NCBI GenBank assembly: GCA_023055425.1
Contig: JALGPY010000010.1
Location: 50,838,165 to 50,902,164 of the forward strand
Direction: 5' to 3'
Length of the DNA: 64,000 bases
DNA from: Linanthus parryae
Taxonomy: Eukaryota; Streptophyta; Magnoliopsida; Ericales; Polemoniaceae
Position 1 is the stretch's first letter. Every line of letters begins with the position of its first letter. The notes beneath the pieces are model-generated. The model was given only the letters and a program-made list of their open reading frames with translations. It made no database searches and was not told the DNA's origin. The position numbers and the translations under genes were made by a program. Positions 35,216 through 47,560 of this stretch are shown piece by piece.

Positions 35216-36687
35216 TGTTACCGCAAGTGCACGGTTCAAGTAATATAGGGTAAGAGTGAAGTACACGGGAGGAATGTAGTAAGAATTGTGAGGTTTCCAC
35301 CCCCAATCAAGTGGCTATATTGAAATAACAAAAAGATATAATGGAACACAGTTTAATTAAGTATGGAGAAGGACTAGGCGATCTATGGATCACCTAGGGC
35401 TGATAGACAATTCCGGATATAATATTGAAACACGCTAATCCTAATTCAGTTATGCCGGGTAACTAGTCACTACGATCTTCTTTCGATCTCACGTAGTCCT
35501 ACGTCACAGTCTACTACCGGTCCTGTCGGTCCGCTGGTGTCTACCAAATGGCCAATCCTTTTAAAATCACCTCTTCATCTCATTGATTTAGGATTGTGAT
35601 TATGTTCTCTATCATATTAAGTAAGATCTCTCTCGAGCACCCAACCTAATTACTAGAAATTTCGGGTAGCTACTCCATTGTTGCTAAGATTGAAGCTCAG
35701 AACATGAACAATGACTAAAATAAATTTAACATTAAGTAGAAATCACAACTATGAATCAAAATCATTCTCTAATGGTTGTTCATCTCATAAATAGAGTGTG
35801 TCAATAACCCTAGTAAAACAATAAACCAAAAGACATGAAGAATCGTCACAATCATGAATCCAAAACATGAATCAATCATAATAATCCGGAAAAGATGAAT
35901 CTAACATAACCCCTAGGCTCCTAGAAAAGAATCTAGCGACTCATAATAGAGAGAAGATACAAATGTTTCTCCATAGATAATGAAAGAGAAGAGAAGAAGT
36001 GATCAAACGGTGAAATCGCCGAAGAGTAGACGAATCCGTGCAATCCCCAAGCTCCAAGATGCTCTCCAATGGTGTACCCTGCGTCTCCGGCCTCTCGGGG
36101 TATTCTATCACGCTTTTCATCAGCTGGGGCGAGCTTTTAATGTAACTTGGCCGAAATTGCATTTCAGCCCCTCCAGTTTGTAATTCCCGGACAGAATTGT
36201 AAGCTGATCTGGCGCGGGCCATATCTCCCTCATCCGGACTCCGATTAAGCTTCGCCACCTATAGTTGGGAAGATCTTTGAGTCTACTTTCATTTGGCACT
36301 GTTCGTGCTCCAGAAATCATTGTATATTTTCTTGAGCATCGAAAATAGTGAAGGCTGGTCTTTAGTGACTTTTCCAACTTTGCTTCCTTTTTACATCTTA
36401 TTTTCTTCTCTTCATCTACCTCTATTCCAAGCATATACAAGCCTCTCATAAGCTCCATTGCACCTATTTTACATGAGTTACAAAAAACTAAACAACCCGT
36501 GCAATTATCTTCGCAAATATGAGAGAAAACATGCGAGAATAAGCTAGAAACTACACTTTTCACTCTTAGGCTTATAAATCATCAATTTCACATATTTGTG
36601 CACACTTATCATCTAAATCAAGTGAAATAAGCCTAATTGAAGTGATAATAAAGTATCATAATAAATCCTAACGGAGAGTTATCAACA
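35216..36687 (-). repeat. Solo Ty3-type LTR inserted in the copia gag
   Basis: On the minus strand the segment begins TGTTGATAACTCTCCGTTAG and ends with GTGCACTTGCGGTAACA, with the CCGTGCACTTGCG wording typical of Athila/Tat LTR ends. It is ~1472 bp. The copia gag reads on either side of it: SLRS at 36688 and the following part from 35215. Flanking five-mers (TTACG left, GATCG right) do not match, so a target duplication is not preserved. The open frame 36120-36563 on the minus strand is LTR sequence, not a gene. Confidence 0.75.
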
Positions 36688-38317
36688 GATCGTAGGGATA
36701 AAGTCGATGCTTGTTGATTGTTTGCCATTGGAATTCTACAAAATGATAAATATGCAATTTTAGTATTTTGAACAATTAACTACATTTAACAATGGCTAGA
36801 TCATTAAACATAGCTCCCACTATTTTTCTCGGATTAATAGCCCTCACCATTAATGCGGTAAATATCACATACTTTCTAGTGGGCCAAGATCCATATTTCA
36901 TTTCCTATCTGAGCTTGCTTTGGCAAGTCACCCAAAGATCAATTATTTAGGTACGAACACCTTCCAGTTGCATCCAATGCAAAAATTGGTTCAATTAGGT
37001 GAATAACCCATTATTCATTAACTATCCCATATATAACCCCTAATTGCCTTGCCTCTAAGTTTCTCAATCTCATTTAATCAACCTAATTGTGTCCAACCTC
37101 TTACTCCAACAATCACACATTACTTGATTCTGCCGCTGCATCACACCATGATGAATTAAATCGTCTTGCTTTGGCAACCCCGAATTTAATAGACCCTAAT
37201 CATTATGGGTGTTTAAGTAAGAGAAGACAAGACGCAATATTTATCGTTTGAAGGATTTCCTTTTCATTATTAATTTTTTTGTCGATCCTTTCAACATGAT
37301 CTACTTATTTGGATTGGGCAATCCCAAATAAAAATATCAAATTTGTTTATTATTAACTTGTTATATTTTGCTTGCATCAACCATATACCGAAATAATTAA
37401 CAAGACTATAAATACATAAACAATAAAAACAAAAGTGGTATGAAATATGGCCCCTAAGACTAAGATATTTCCAAGCCAATGAGAATATCTGTAAGCCCTA
37501 AAGTGATAAGCTCATCTCCATGTGCCTCCATATTTAGTCCACGCGTCCTAGACTTGTGTCCAAGTCTTGTGGTTTCTTCAGGCTTTGATCTTCTTCTCCA
37601 TGCCTTGGCTATCATCTAACTATCTAATACTACCTTGCATCTATACTAAATAGAGAGACCTCACAAATTGAAGGAGAAGCGGACAAGCAGACCGTAATTA
37701 ATTAATTACATTAATTACAATAAATAAAAACCAATTAAACAACAAAAATAAACATCCACAACCAAGGCCATATCCGTACACCATGCAATAAATCACATAA
37801 TACAGTTAAAATCCAATTTTTAAGGCGCTTGGTCAATTTTAATTAAATATTGGTTTTTCTAGGGTCCAAACTGTCCAAAGGGGCCCACCAATCACATTGG
37901 CGAAACCCCAAAGGACCTCACAAGCCGTGCCGAAACGGTCGGCCCTAGCCTAACGGTCAAACCGGCGGCTAGGCCGCAGCTCGCTTGGCGCGCAAGGAAG
38001 GGGACAGTCAACCCTTGGCCGAACCCCTAGGGGTTGTTTCCAAAAACTTCGTCATTCCAATTGATGAGAAAACCCCTTTTCCCCCAAGTATGCCCAAACC
38101 CTAGTTTTTCAAAAACAAAAAACTCACATCATATGTGAACGAAATTCGCCAAATTTTATACGATATGTAAAATTGACTCATTCTCTATTGAATCATATTC
38201 AATTTGCATCATTATGCCAAAATTTAGTTTTCGCGAAAAGTAACCATTACAGTGTCAAAACAAAAAACGGTAACACATAATATCATGCTATGCGCTACGA
38301 CCAGTGGCTCTGATACT
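36688..38317 (-). other. Copia element 1: gag start, leader and primer-binding site
   Basis: The gag ATG is at 36728-36726 (MANNQQASTLSLRS). From there to 38304 is a non-coding leader with a GC-rich part near 37930-38010. The primer-binding site is TAGTATCAGAGCC on the minus strand (about 38305-38317), one base changed from the usual TGGTATCAGAGCC. No other gene seen. Confidence 0.7.
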
Positions 38318-38319
38318 AT

Positions 38320-39714
38320 TGTAGAGTTTTGATGCAGGTAACGCAGCGGAATAACAAAATTAATCCTGATCAAAGCCCTCCACAGATCGCATGCAAGCAT
38401 TCATAACGTGACGTGGGTTAACGAATTGTTTACCTTGTTTGTGTGATCGCTACAAAGAATTGTTTCTTCGTCTCTATGAATATCCACACCTATGTAGTAC
38501 CTGGAATCCTCCACCACGTGAAGTGCTAGAAACGGGAAGAGGGAGGCAAAGATCACGCAAACGGAGCACGGAGGGCCGCGCGCCTCTAATGGCCGACGAC
38601 ACCTGGGGGGGACGGATGGCTTCAGCCTCCTTGTCTGTCTCTGTCTCTTCTTGCTTTGTTATCTCACAAAATAATCTTTATTGTGTGAAATAATAAGCTA
38701 GGTTTGCCCTTATATAGTTAATAACTCCTTATTAACTACATATTTGCCCCAAAACTAATCATGTCCATACACGGATTAGTCCACCTTGCAAATTAGTCCT
38801 ACTAACTTTCCTTGTGATTTCTCTTCGATCCTTTAATTAATTAGTCCAACTAATTAATGTCAAAATCCAGCTTACCATAAGGTGCGTGACCCCATAGGTT
38901 TCTACTTAGTTGGTAGTAACTATAAAAAAAACATAGAGCGGTGTCTAGCAACACACACATCTATGCCACCAAATAATAGAAAAGTCAGTGATCCGGCAAA
39001 CCATGTGCCCAATGTTACCGTGTTGTATCCATCCCTTTGTCTCCATATTAGGATTGGACACGAGACATAACTGTCACACTCGTATATCAAATTCATAGTT
39101 TCTCGATCCTAGGAATAGAATTATCTATACAGATAACATCAATATCTCCATATTGATTTATCTGATATTGGCTAGATAATCCATAAGCAATACCCCTCGA
39201 GTCGCCATGGATATTTTCTCCCATTATGTGGGAGGGGAAAATCCTCTCTACATCACTTCCATCTCTATGCATGCTTCCTATCATGCCTGATTACTATCTT
39301 TATAGATACTCAGTTACGGTTTAACGTTTCATAATATCAAAGCATGATATTTCACAAATAGAGTATCTAGTGACTTTAAGTCTAAGGATTACAATAACAT
39401 TAGCACTATGAGAATTACTTGTGACTTTGACATAATCAAATGTAGCCTTCTCGTTGGCTCAATCCAGTATGCCATTATTTCTAATGCATACCCATGTGTT
39501 AGACTTGATATCTGCATATCAATCTACCCACATACTAGTCTATAGTGATCGACATGTTAATCAATATAGAGGACTAGGGATATTTAAGATAAATAACACA
39601 TTGCAATCTATGTACTTCATTATATTAAATATCTCAATAAATAATAAATGAATATTCTAGCCAAAATAATGTCCATAGTAAATATAGATTGCGTCTAGGG
39701 AACCTACTCGAACA
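38320..39714 (-). repeat. 5' LTR of copia element 1
   Basis: On the minus strand it starts TGTTCGAGTAGGTTCC at 39714 and ends ...CAAAACTCTACA at 38320, next to the primer-binding site. A TATA-like CTATATAAGG (minus strand, near 38709-38718) fits an LTR promoter. Length 1395 bp. Confidence 0.7.
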
Positions 39715-42380
39715 AAGCCTAATATGTAGCATTTATCCATCTGATAGGCTTTCTGTCACCTCTTATAAATCTTGACTTCTTCTTTTGAAACCCCTTCTGG
39801 AGGTTCTTGAGGACATTCCTCAAGAAGAACAAATTTGTAATCCTCAGTAGTTCGCACAATATTCAAATTCCTCTTCAAATCAATATAGTTTAATCTAGTG
39901 AGTTTGTTTTGATTCAAGAGAATAGATAGTGGGTTGAATGAGTTCGACATTTTGAACCTGAGGATCATGTAAATGGGACATATAAGGGCAATGTAAACCA
40001 CCGGTACTCTACACATAAAAAATAGCATTCCATGATGGGTGGACGTCTACCATTCATTCGATAGTTAGACATGGTACCCTTGGTACTTTGAGCCATAACA
40101 ACGACTTTTATGGGGAGTTTACTATAACTACATCTAAGTGTGTATCATCATTTTACTTCTACACCCATTACCCTATTACATGCCTCTCAAATAAGAAGAT
40201 GACAGATAAACAGTAATTATTGTAACTATCCTTATAGAAATTTATACCAGTTATACTATAGTGGTTATATTCCATAAGAAGGTTAACTCCAAGGCTAACA
40301 CACACAGTAAACTACATCACTTATAAATCAATGATGGAGACCGCAAGATCTATCAGCACTAGACTCCCTCTCCCACTTAGTTGTTTGAACAATTTAATAT
40401 AATTAATTTATTTATCAATGTTGTCCATGATTAATAGGAAAGCATCCGCAATAAGCATACACATAGATATAATCAAACACATAACAAGAATTCAACCACA
40501 CACAACCCAAATATTATGGTCGAAGCTTCATTCGTTGCGCTAGCAAGATCCTTCTGAAAATCGTCGTGCCGTCACTGTGGAAAACTTGATGATCTGCAAT
40601 ATATCGAACTTATGTCTTCACTTGTATTATAGTAACCCTAGTCTACATGGATCTCGCAAATTAGGCTATAATAGAGTACCATAGACTGCTACAGACTTTT
40701 AATGCCACCAAGGAGCTCACACGTTCATCTAAAAATGGAATAAGAGAATCTAGGGTTTACTATTATAGAAGGTTACAAATCTTTTTCATCCACAAAAAAC
40801 AGCGTGGGAATTAAAACCAAAGCAAACCACATACATGACACAATATGACCGTAATAGCATGACACGATTCAATCTGCAAAAGAGAGTTAGGCATCGCAAT
40901 GTTCCTACTCTAATATGCATAGCCGGTTTGAATATTGGACAACATGGATGTATAGCAGATATTCAGAGTCAAACCTGGCTTTGATACCAAGTGAAGGGAG
41001 GCGAATCCTTGGACCAGTTCGATTGCATGTGTGCTATACCGATTAAAATTCGTTCTTTTATCAACAAGAACGCCATAACCCTACTAGGCGGAATTAGGGA
41101 TCATACCTACGTCCTAGCTAGTTGATGTAGGTCTGAATCACTCCAAATCTTCTCCTGTATTCTTGAAGGTCCTCCTGGATCCAAGTGTTGGCTTGCTACT
41201 TCAGAATCCTTGTTGGCCTCCAGACGTATTGCTCTCACTCTTTAAACCCTTGATTTCAATGTGTATCTGAAGCATCCGAAATTCTGAAGACTACGGGAAC
41301 TTATATAGGCTACGGGTGGGACCTGGAGGTGAAAACACGAATTAGGCTCCTAACTTTATTAGGACTCTAGTTCCACCCGAACCTAAACAAATAAAGTTAA
41401 TAATAGTTAGTACCACTAAATAACTGTTATTGCACTCCTGTCTATATTCTCAAAAATAATATTTCGAGCTCCTGTTATTAAATACTTATTACCTCCCCAT
41501 GTTAATATTACATACATCCTCTGATTAAATTAAGTACTGACCAATTCATTTAATCAACCTCTTCCCAATTTCTTGATCCTCAACACTTAACTTATTTGAT
41601 ATGTCCAAATTACCAAGTAATCTACCTACATGGTTTGACATAATCAAAACTTATAACCTTCATAAACGGAATATCATCAATTCCATAACCGGGACATTGG
41701 ATTCCTTCGAAATATCAATTTACACCATGGACTCAATAGTATCACTCAACTCATCGAGGTTATTGACTCCATAGGAATCTCACTCACATGACATGTCAAA
41801 ACAATAACTACTAAATAAATGTGCACATTGACTATCTAAGGATTAAGAGCATAAGTATTCATAATAACTACGAGACATAGCTTGTCTTGTTATGTCAATA
41901 CAAAGACAATGATCTCATCTTGGTCCTATTCAATATACACATAGTATACTAGCACATTGAGTTGAAACTATAGTATGAACTATACTGTTTTTCTTGTATC
42001 CAAGACAGACCTACTAAAACAATGTGCTACAATCGTTCCGATGGTTTTTCTATTTCATCTAGATTGCGAACTCATAACTTTCCTTCCACAAGAACGGAAG
42101 ATAAGATCTTCAATGTGTAAGCTAGACTCTATACACCAAATCTTCTACTATGTGGAATAATAGACAACTATGCACAATAATAACATAATGCAAAACATTA
42201 CTCAAAACCATTCTCATAATATGAAATTCAAACAATCCACTACAAAAAAATATGGCTTTTAGTATTCAATCCAACACTTCAATGACGAAAAGTAATAGAG
42301 AGGAAGCCTTTCCAGCATAACCAATCAAAGAGGGCCCTAGCTAAGAAGCACCTTTGCCATATGTCCTAATATTTTATTAG
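39715..42380 (-). mobile_element. Minus-strand copia element 2 (5' part only)
   Basis: From right to left: an LTR (from about 42380 down to 40992, ending GATTCGCCTCCCTTCA on the minus strand), a primer-binding-site-like TGGTATCAAAGCC (about 40977-40989), a ~1-kb leader, and gag starting at 39950 with MSNSFNPLSILLNQNKL. gag is cut off at about 39750 beside the LTR of element 1. The LTR has a TATA-like CTATATAAG (minus strand, near 41301-41309). Its outer end is not resolved; it is placed where block B begins. Confidence 0.65.
39750..39950 (-). pseudogene. Copia gag N-terminus (element 2)
   Basis: The reading MSNSFNPLSILLNQNKLTRL, then NYIDLKRNLNIV and YKFVLLEECPQEPPEG, is the start of a plant copia gag. 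The family's usual 'NYxDWKRNL' is 'NYIDLKRNL' here. About 65 residues remain before the element is interrupted. It resembles, but is not the same family as, the gag of element 1. Confidence 0.8.
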
Positions 42381-42631
42381 TTGCACCGGATAAAGTCACT
42401 AAGAGTCTTAATCTACTATATTACATACTATAATGTAGTTAGGTAATATTATTTATTTATTTTCATTCATAGCTTACCCTCACTCAAACATGTGATATAA
42501 CTAGGTAATGAATATAAGTACACATTTATGCACTATATTTGCATTGCATATGTACTTTGATTTCTAGGGTTGGAATATTCTTTTTTGCGGATTTTCTGGC
42601 TAGATTTCTGATTTAAGTTTTGTAACTATGC

Positions 42632-43338
42632 ACATCACATTTAAATATAGATGCATCTTTTTGTATTCGGTGTGTCTGCTAGCTACAGCTTACGTATGAG
42701 AAGTGAATAACCCTCACTCTATCGAGATAAGGCTTTTAATACCTGCAATATAGTGATGCTGTGGTTAATGTGCTTCATATAGGGATATTCTCTATCATCT
42801 TGCTAGCGTCCTCTACACAGAGTCATTATTCATCTCACCGTTAAGTGCAGGGTTACATATTCTTGGCCGGTGCGTCTATTTGCGCTTGTATTACGGAGAT
42901 CAATTGCAACGAACACTGCAACTGAGCGTCTGCGTGCGATTGATGATGTATATATATCTGCTTGCAATGTCCGCTAGAACTTGAACCACGAAATACACAT
43001 CACATTTAAATATAGATGCATCTTTCTGTATTGGGTGTGTCTGCTATCTACCGCTTATGAATGAGAAGTGAATAACCCTCAACCTATCGAGATAAGGCTT
43101 GTATACCTGCAATATAGTGATGCAATGGTTCATGTGCTTCAGAAAAGATATTCTCTATCATCTTGCTAGCTTCCTTCACATGAAGTCATTATTCATCTCA
43201 CTGTTAAGTGCATGGTTACATTTTCTTCGCTGACACGTCTATTTGCTCTTAGATTACGGAGATCCGTTGCACCGAATACCGCAATTGAGCGTCTGCGTGC
43301 GATTGATTATGTATATATATATATATATATTTATATAT

Positions 43339-43398
<60 letters not shown>

Positions 43399-43434
43399 TT
43401 TTGCAATGTCTGCTAGCACTTGAACCACGAAATA
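42632..43434 (+). repeat. Local tandem duplication upstream of P450-1 copy B, with a TA microsatellite
   Basis: Unit 1 (42632-42996, 365 bp) is repeated from 42997, both starting ACATCACATTTAAATATAG. Block A has one unit. In the second unit the short GTATATATATCT of unit 1 has grown into a (TA)n/(CATA)n tract at about 43310-43396. The unit lies just before the P450-1 start, so it covers the former promoter. Confidence 0.85.
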
Positions 43435-43481
43435 TGCACCGCACCGAGTTGCGGGGTGGGGCATCACTTTCTATATTAACC

Positions 43482-44691
43482 ATGGAGTTCCACTTTCCTT
43501 CAAATCTTGAGTTCCTCATATTCTTCCTCATCTTGTTCATGGTAGTAGACAACTATACAAATCCAACTACTCAGATCTAAATCTTCTACATGACCATGGT
43601 TGTAGAGTTATTTAGGACTAATATTAGTTATGATGTATTGACTTTTCAAGTTAGGTTAGGACTGTTATATTATTGTTTGGCTTGCTTTCCAAGTTTATGC
43701 TAGGTTCCTTTTCCTCCAAATTTAAGTTGCCTATATAAAGACTTCTTGTACTGGTTCATTATTAATTGAATATCCATATTCAGGGAAGAGGACCTGGAGG
43801 ATTTGGTCATCAGCGAAATCTTCTGGGTGCTCTTCGCTTTCCTCTCTTACTCCTTCCTTTTTCCTTGTGCTCATCCAATATAGTCTGCAGTACCTCATCG
43901 AGTCGTTTACGTGCTTTCTCTAACGTATTTCTCACTCCAGTAATCAGCTCAATTTTTTTTTACGGGAGGGATACACATCAGCAATACTGAAGCCTCCTAC
44001 TAAGGCTGAATTTTCCTCCACTATTGAGATGAACTTTTCCTGGTGTTTGCATTTATTACCAAAAGCGACTTTTGCAGTAATCCCATATGTTTGTGAGAAA
44101 ATTCTCCTACTAAGATTAATTGGTGCTCTTCTTGAATCTGACGAAATTGAGATGATTGATTCAATACCTCCTCTTCCATTTATACCCCGAAATGTTTGGA
44201 TACGTTGATGGCTTAAGAGATCCATCGTCCAAATTTTTCGTAGACGTTTCCAGTAATCGCTGTAAGGGGAAAAAGCAATATCGGTGGAGTTGTAAAGGAT
44301 ATCAGCAGCTAGTAGGTACGGTCTGGAAGCAAAGATGGTATCATGTGTATTCATAATTTATGTGGCCATTTCTTGTATATAAACAATGATGGTAGAAACT
44401 ACACAAAGATGACAATATCAAAGCAGTTATCTATGTTAGTTTTCCAGTGATCCCATTTGAATATTAATCTAGAAACTACACAAATATTTTTAATTAAGAC
44501 TAACATATGTAATCCCATTTCAGGACATTTTCAGTGGTGGGAGCGAGACATCATCAACCACTGTAGATTGGGCAATCTCGCAACTGCAGAAGAATCCAAA
44601 AATTATGCAAAGAACACATTTTGAGGTAAGAGATGTCTTTGAAGGAAAAGGAATGTTGATGAATCTGGTCTTCATAGATTGAAATGCTTAA
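43482..44691 (+). pseudogene. CYP71D-like P450-1, copy B, with inverted middle (pseudogene)
   Basis: Start MEFHFPS at 43482 with the anchor FLIFFLILFMVV. The exon-1 middle is inverted (minus strand, about 43785-44386): [48 protein letters not shown], and GGFSIADVYPS, with frameshifts. The plus strand resumes at about 44408 (DDNIKAVIY), an intron runs 44435-44523, and exon 2 (44524 to about 44691) reads DIFSGGSETSSTTVDWAISQ, a normal I-helix motif, then a stop. The same layout as copy A shows that the inversion predates the A/B duplication. Confidence 0.8.
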
Positions 44692-45329
44692 AAATGATTA
44701 ATAATAGGTGGTAAAAAGAGAATGAAAATAAAATAATACAAAAAATAGAATAAGATATATGATTCATATTTCTACCAGTGTGTTGATAGCTGGTTTTACA
44801 ATCTTCGAAGGTTAAGATTTCAGTTTTATAGTAAATAACTTGGTTGTCTTTGAGCTATTCACTTTAATCGATATCTATGAAGAAAATATTCAAATTGATA
44901 TCCACATAAGGATTCTTGGAGTGAAAAAACATAATCAATCACAAACTAGCTGGTGAGATTATCATTGAAGGTTCGGTCTGTATTTCATCAAATTCAGAAA
45001 CGGTATCAATCATGAGTTTGTCGAATCATGACTTTGTCTTCCAATTCCAAATAATAACCAAAATACTATAAAAGTATAAGATCCCAGTGGAAAATATAAT
45101 AGTTCTATCCAAAAGATATTGTACCCACATATATAATCATAGCTCTTGAGATTTCCTTAGAGGCAGTTTGGCTTGAATCCATTCTCCACATGAGTTACCA
45201 TCACTTCACACGGTTATCTTGAAAATTTGTCATACAAGGACATAAACCCCCTTTTCTAAGCTTATATAAATAAATAACTACAAACCCACATGCTAGAGGA
45301 TCACTTTCCTCCTCCATATCTCTCTAAAG

Positions 45330-46895
45330 ATGGCAGTTTAATATCCTTGAATTCCTATCCTCCTCACTTTCTTCTTTATCTTCTTGTTCATGGTAGAACG
45401 AGAAGCTAAAAAAGCATACAAGTTAAAGTGCTCAGGTTCAAATTCGTCACCAGGACCATGGAAATTGCCTCTAGTAGGAAAAGTGCACCAGCTAGCAGTC
45501 AGTTCATTGGTTCATCGCATCAGAGATCATTCTCCACCCGAAATGGACACAGAAATTATGAACTAGCTAGCAGCCAGTTGATTGTTCTAAACCAGAAATG
45601 GCCACAGAAATAGTGAAAGCACATGATACCATATTTGCTTCCAGACCCTACCTACTAGCTCCCGATATCCTTCTTTACAACTCCACCGATATTGCTTTTT
45701 CCCCATACAGCGATTACCAGCTACGGAAGACGGAAAATTTGCACGATGGAGCTCTTAAGCCATCAACGTATCCAAACATTCCGGGGTATCAGGGAAGAGG
45801 AGGTATTTAATCTGATCAGCTCAATTTCATCAGATGCCAGAAGAGCACCAATTTATCTTAGTAGGAGAGCTTTCTCACTAACATATGGGATTACTGCAAG
45901 AGCCACTTTTGGTAACAAATGCAAACACCAGGGAAAAGTTCATCTCAATAGAGGAGGGAATTTCAGCCTTAGTAGGAGGCTTTAGTGTTTCTTATGTGTA
46001 TCCATCCGTGAATATTCTACAGCTGATTACTGGAGTGAGAGTTAGGTTCAAGAAAACAGTTAAAACACTCGATGAGATACTGCAAACTATATTGGATGAG
46101 CACAAGGAGAAGGAAGGAGGAAGAGAGGAAAGGGAGTATTTCGTTGATGTCCTTCTAAGAATTCAGAAGCATTAAGTTCCAATTCAGGGATGACAGTAGC
46201 AAAGCAGTTATCCAGGTTAGTTTTCCAATCATCCCATTTGAATACTAATCTAGAAACTACACAGCGATTTTTAATTCAGACTAACATCTTATGCCAATCC
46301 CATTTCAGGACATTTTCAGCGGTGGGGGCGAGAGATCATCAACCACAGTAGAATGACGAATCTCTGAACTGCTGTAAAATCCTGAAATAAAGCGAAGAAT
46401 ACAAGTTGAAGGAAAAGTGAATGTCGATGAATCGGGACTTCATGAATTGAAATACTTGAAACTGGTGATCAAATAAACCTGAAGGCTGCACCCTTCTCTT
46501 CCTATCTTGCTCATACGAGAGTAGAGAGAGTAATTAACGGATATGTTGTCCCAGCTAGGACAATGGTCATTATTAATGCGTGGGCAAGTGGTCGAGATCC
46601 AAGACATCGGATCCAACCGGAGAATTTTTACCTAGACAGGTTTTTGAATGGTGGAATTGATTTTAAGGATTTCAGCTTCAACGCCATCCCGTTTGGTGTT
46701 GGAAGAAGGATGTATCCCGGGATAGAATTTGCTATTCAAGACATAGAGCTTCTGCTAGAAAAATTGTTGTACCATTTTGATTGGAAAATTCCAGAATCGA
46801 GGCAAGAAGATTTTGATATGACAGAGGCATTTGGTGCTTCAATGAGGAGAAAGAATGATCTCTGTTTGACTCCCATTCCTTATCAATGTTCTTAA
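45330..46895 (+). pseudogene. CYP71D-like P450-2, copy B (pseudogene)
   Basis: The ATG at 45330 is followed by TAA at codon 4, as in copy A. Anchor, then GPWKLPLVGKVHQLAVSSLV; a deletion before [24 protein letters not shown]; several frameshifts; helix C damaged ([10 protein letters not shown]). Exon 1 ends at 46215 and the intron is 46216-46308 (93 bp). Exon 2 from 46309: GGGERSSTT (Thr to Arg in the I-helix); the K-helix reads K, stop, T, stop, RLHP, losing the Glu of ExxR; then WASGRDPRHRIQPENF with DRF; haem loop FGVGRRMYPGI with Tyr TAT at 46713-46715. The last 110 codons (46563-46895) are open. A TATA-like CTTATATAAATAAA is at about 45260. Confidence 0.9.
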
Positions 46896-47329
46896 GTTAA
46901 AAAGATCCGAATGAATTTATCTTTTCTGCGCATAATCATGTTGTTGTTGATGTACTCATTTCTAGAATTATCAGAGAACCACGATGGGTGTCTAGTTACT
47001 TATAGGTATTTCCCCATAATGTATTCATTCCTTATAGGGGAATTCATTGATGTATTCATTCTTGATGGGGAAAGTATCACATGTTATCATCGGATCATAA
47101 CTTTACATATAATTTTACCTCAAACATAGGAGAAACAGTGATTAACATCATATGTTGAGAATCCGTAAATGAACTTTGTAAGGATAAGAACCAGTTCAGG
47201 AAGAAGTAAAAAGCCTGGAGGAGAAACACTACATTTGATTTTATGGAGAAGTATATGTCCATTGTCCCAGTGTATCATTTTCAACGTCAAACATCGAGCT
47301 TCTATTCACACAGTCCTAGTACCATTTCG

Positions 47330-47560
47330 ATTGGCAAATTTTAAGTGGAAGAAGGCATGAAGAATTTGACATGACCGAGGCCTTTGGTTTGTCAGTGAGA
47401 ACACAGGTGGAAGAAGGAATGAAGAATTCGCTGTACCATTTTGGTTTGAAAATTCCAGGATCAAGTCAAGAAGATTTCGATAGGACAGAGGCGTATGGGT
47501 GCTTCAGTGACGATAAAGAATGATCTCTGTTTGATTCTAGTTCCTAATCAGTGTCCTTTA
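47330..47560 (+). pseudogene. Extra P450 C-terminal fragments, block B unit 1
   Basis: Two tail pieces: RRHEEFDMTEAFGLSV (about 47350-47396) and YHFGLKIPGSSQEDFDRTEA (about 47435-47494), then a frameshifted NDLCLI-like end. They correspond to those at 15590-15850 in block A. Confidence 0.75.

Larger units (their letters stand above)
34600..39714 (-). mobile_element. Minus-strand copia element 1 (3'-truncated; host of a solo LTR)
   Basis: Read on the minus strand: LTR (39714 down to 38320), primer-binding-site-like TAGTATCAGAGCC (about 38305-38317), a ~1.6-kb leader, gag start MANNQQASTLSLRS (from 36728), then an inserted Ty3-type LTR (36687-35216), then the rest of gag (35215 to about 34600). 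Pol and the 3' LTR are missing. Its LTR end lies next to the broken gag of copia element 2, so element 1 appears to have inserted into element 2. Confidence 0.75.

Noticed and set aside
36120..36563. 147-codon minus-strand frame as a gene
   Set aside because: It lies wholly in the Ty3-type solo LTR and has no recognised domain.
40365..40381. Minus-strand GTGGGAGAGGGAG as a polypurine tract before an LTR
   Set aside because: It lies within the leader of copia element 2, between its gag and primer-binding site; no LTR end pairs with it.
43249..43580. Tyr/Ile repeat frames on both strands near 43300-43400
   Set aside because: They are translations of the TA microsatellite.
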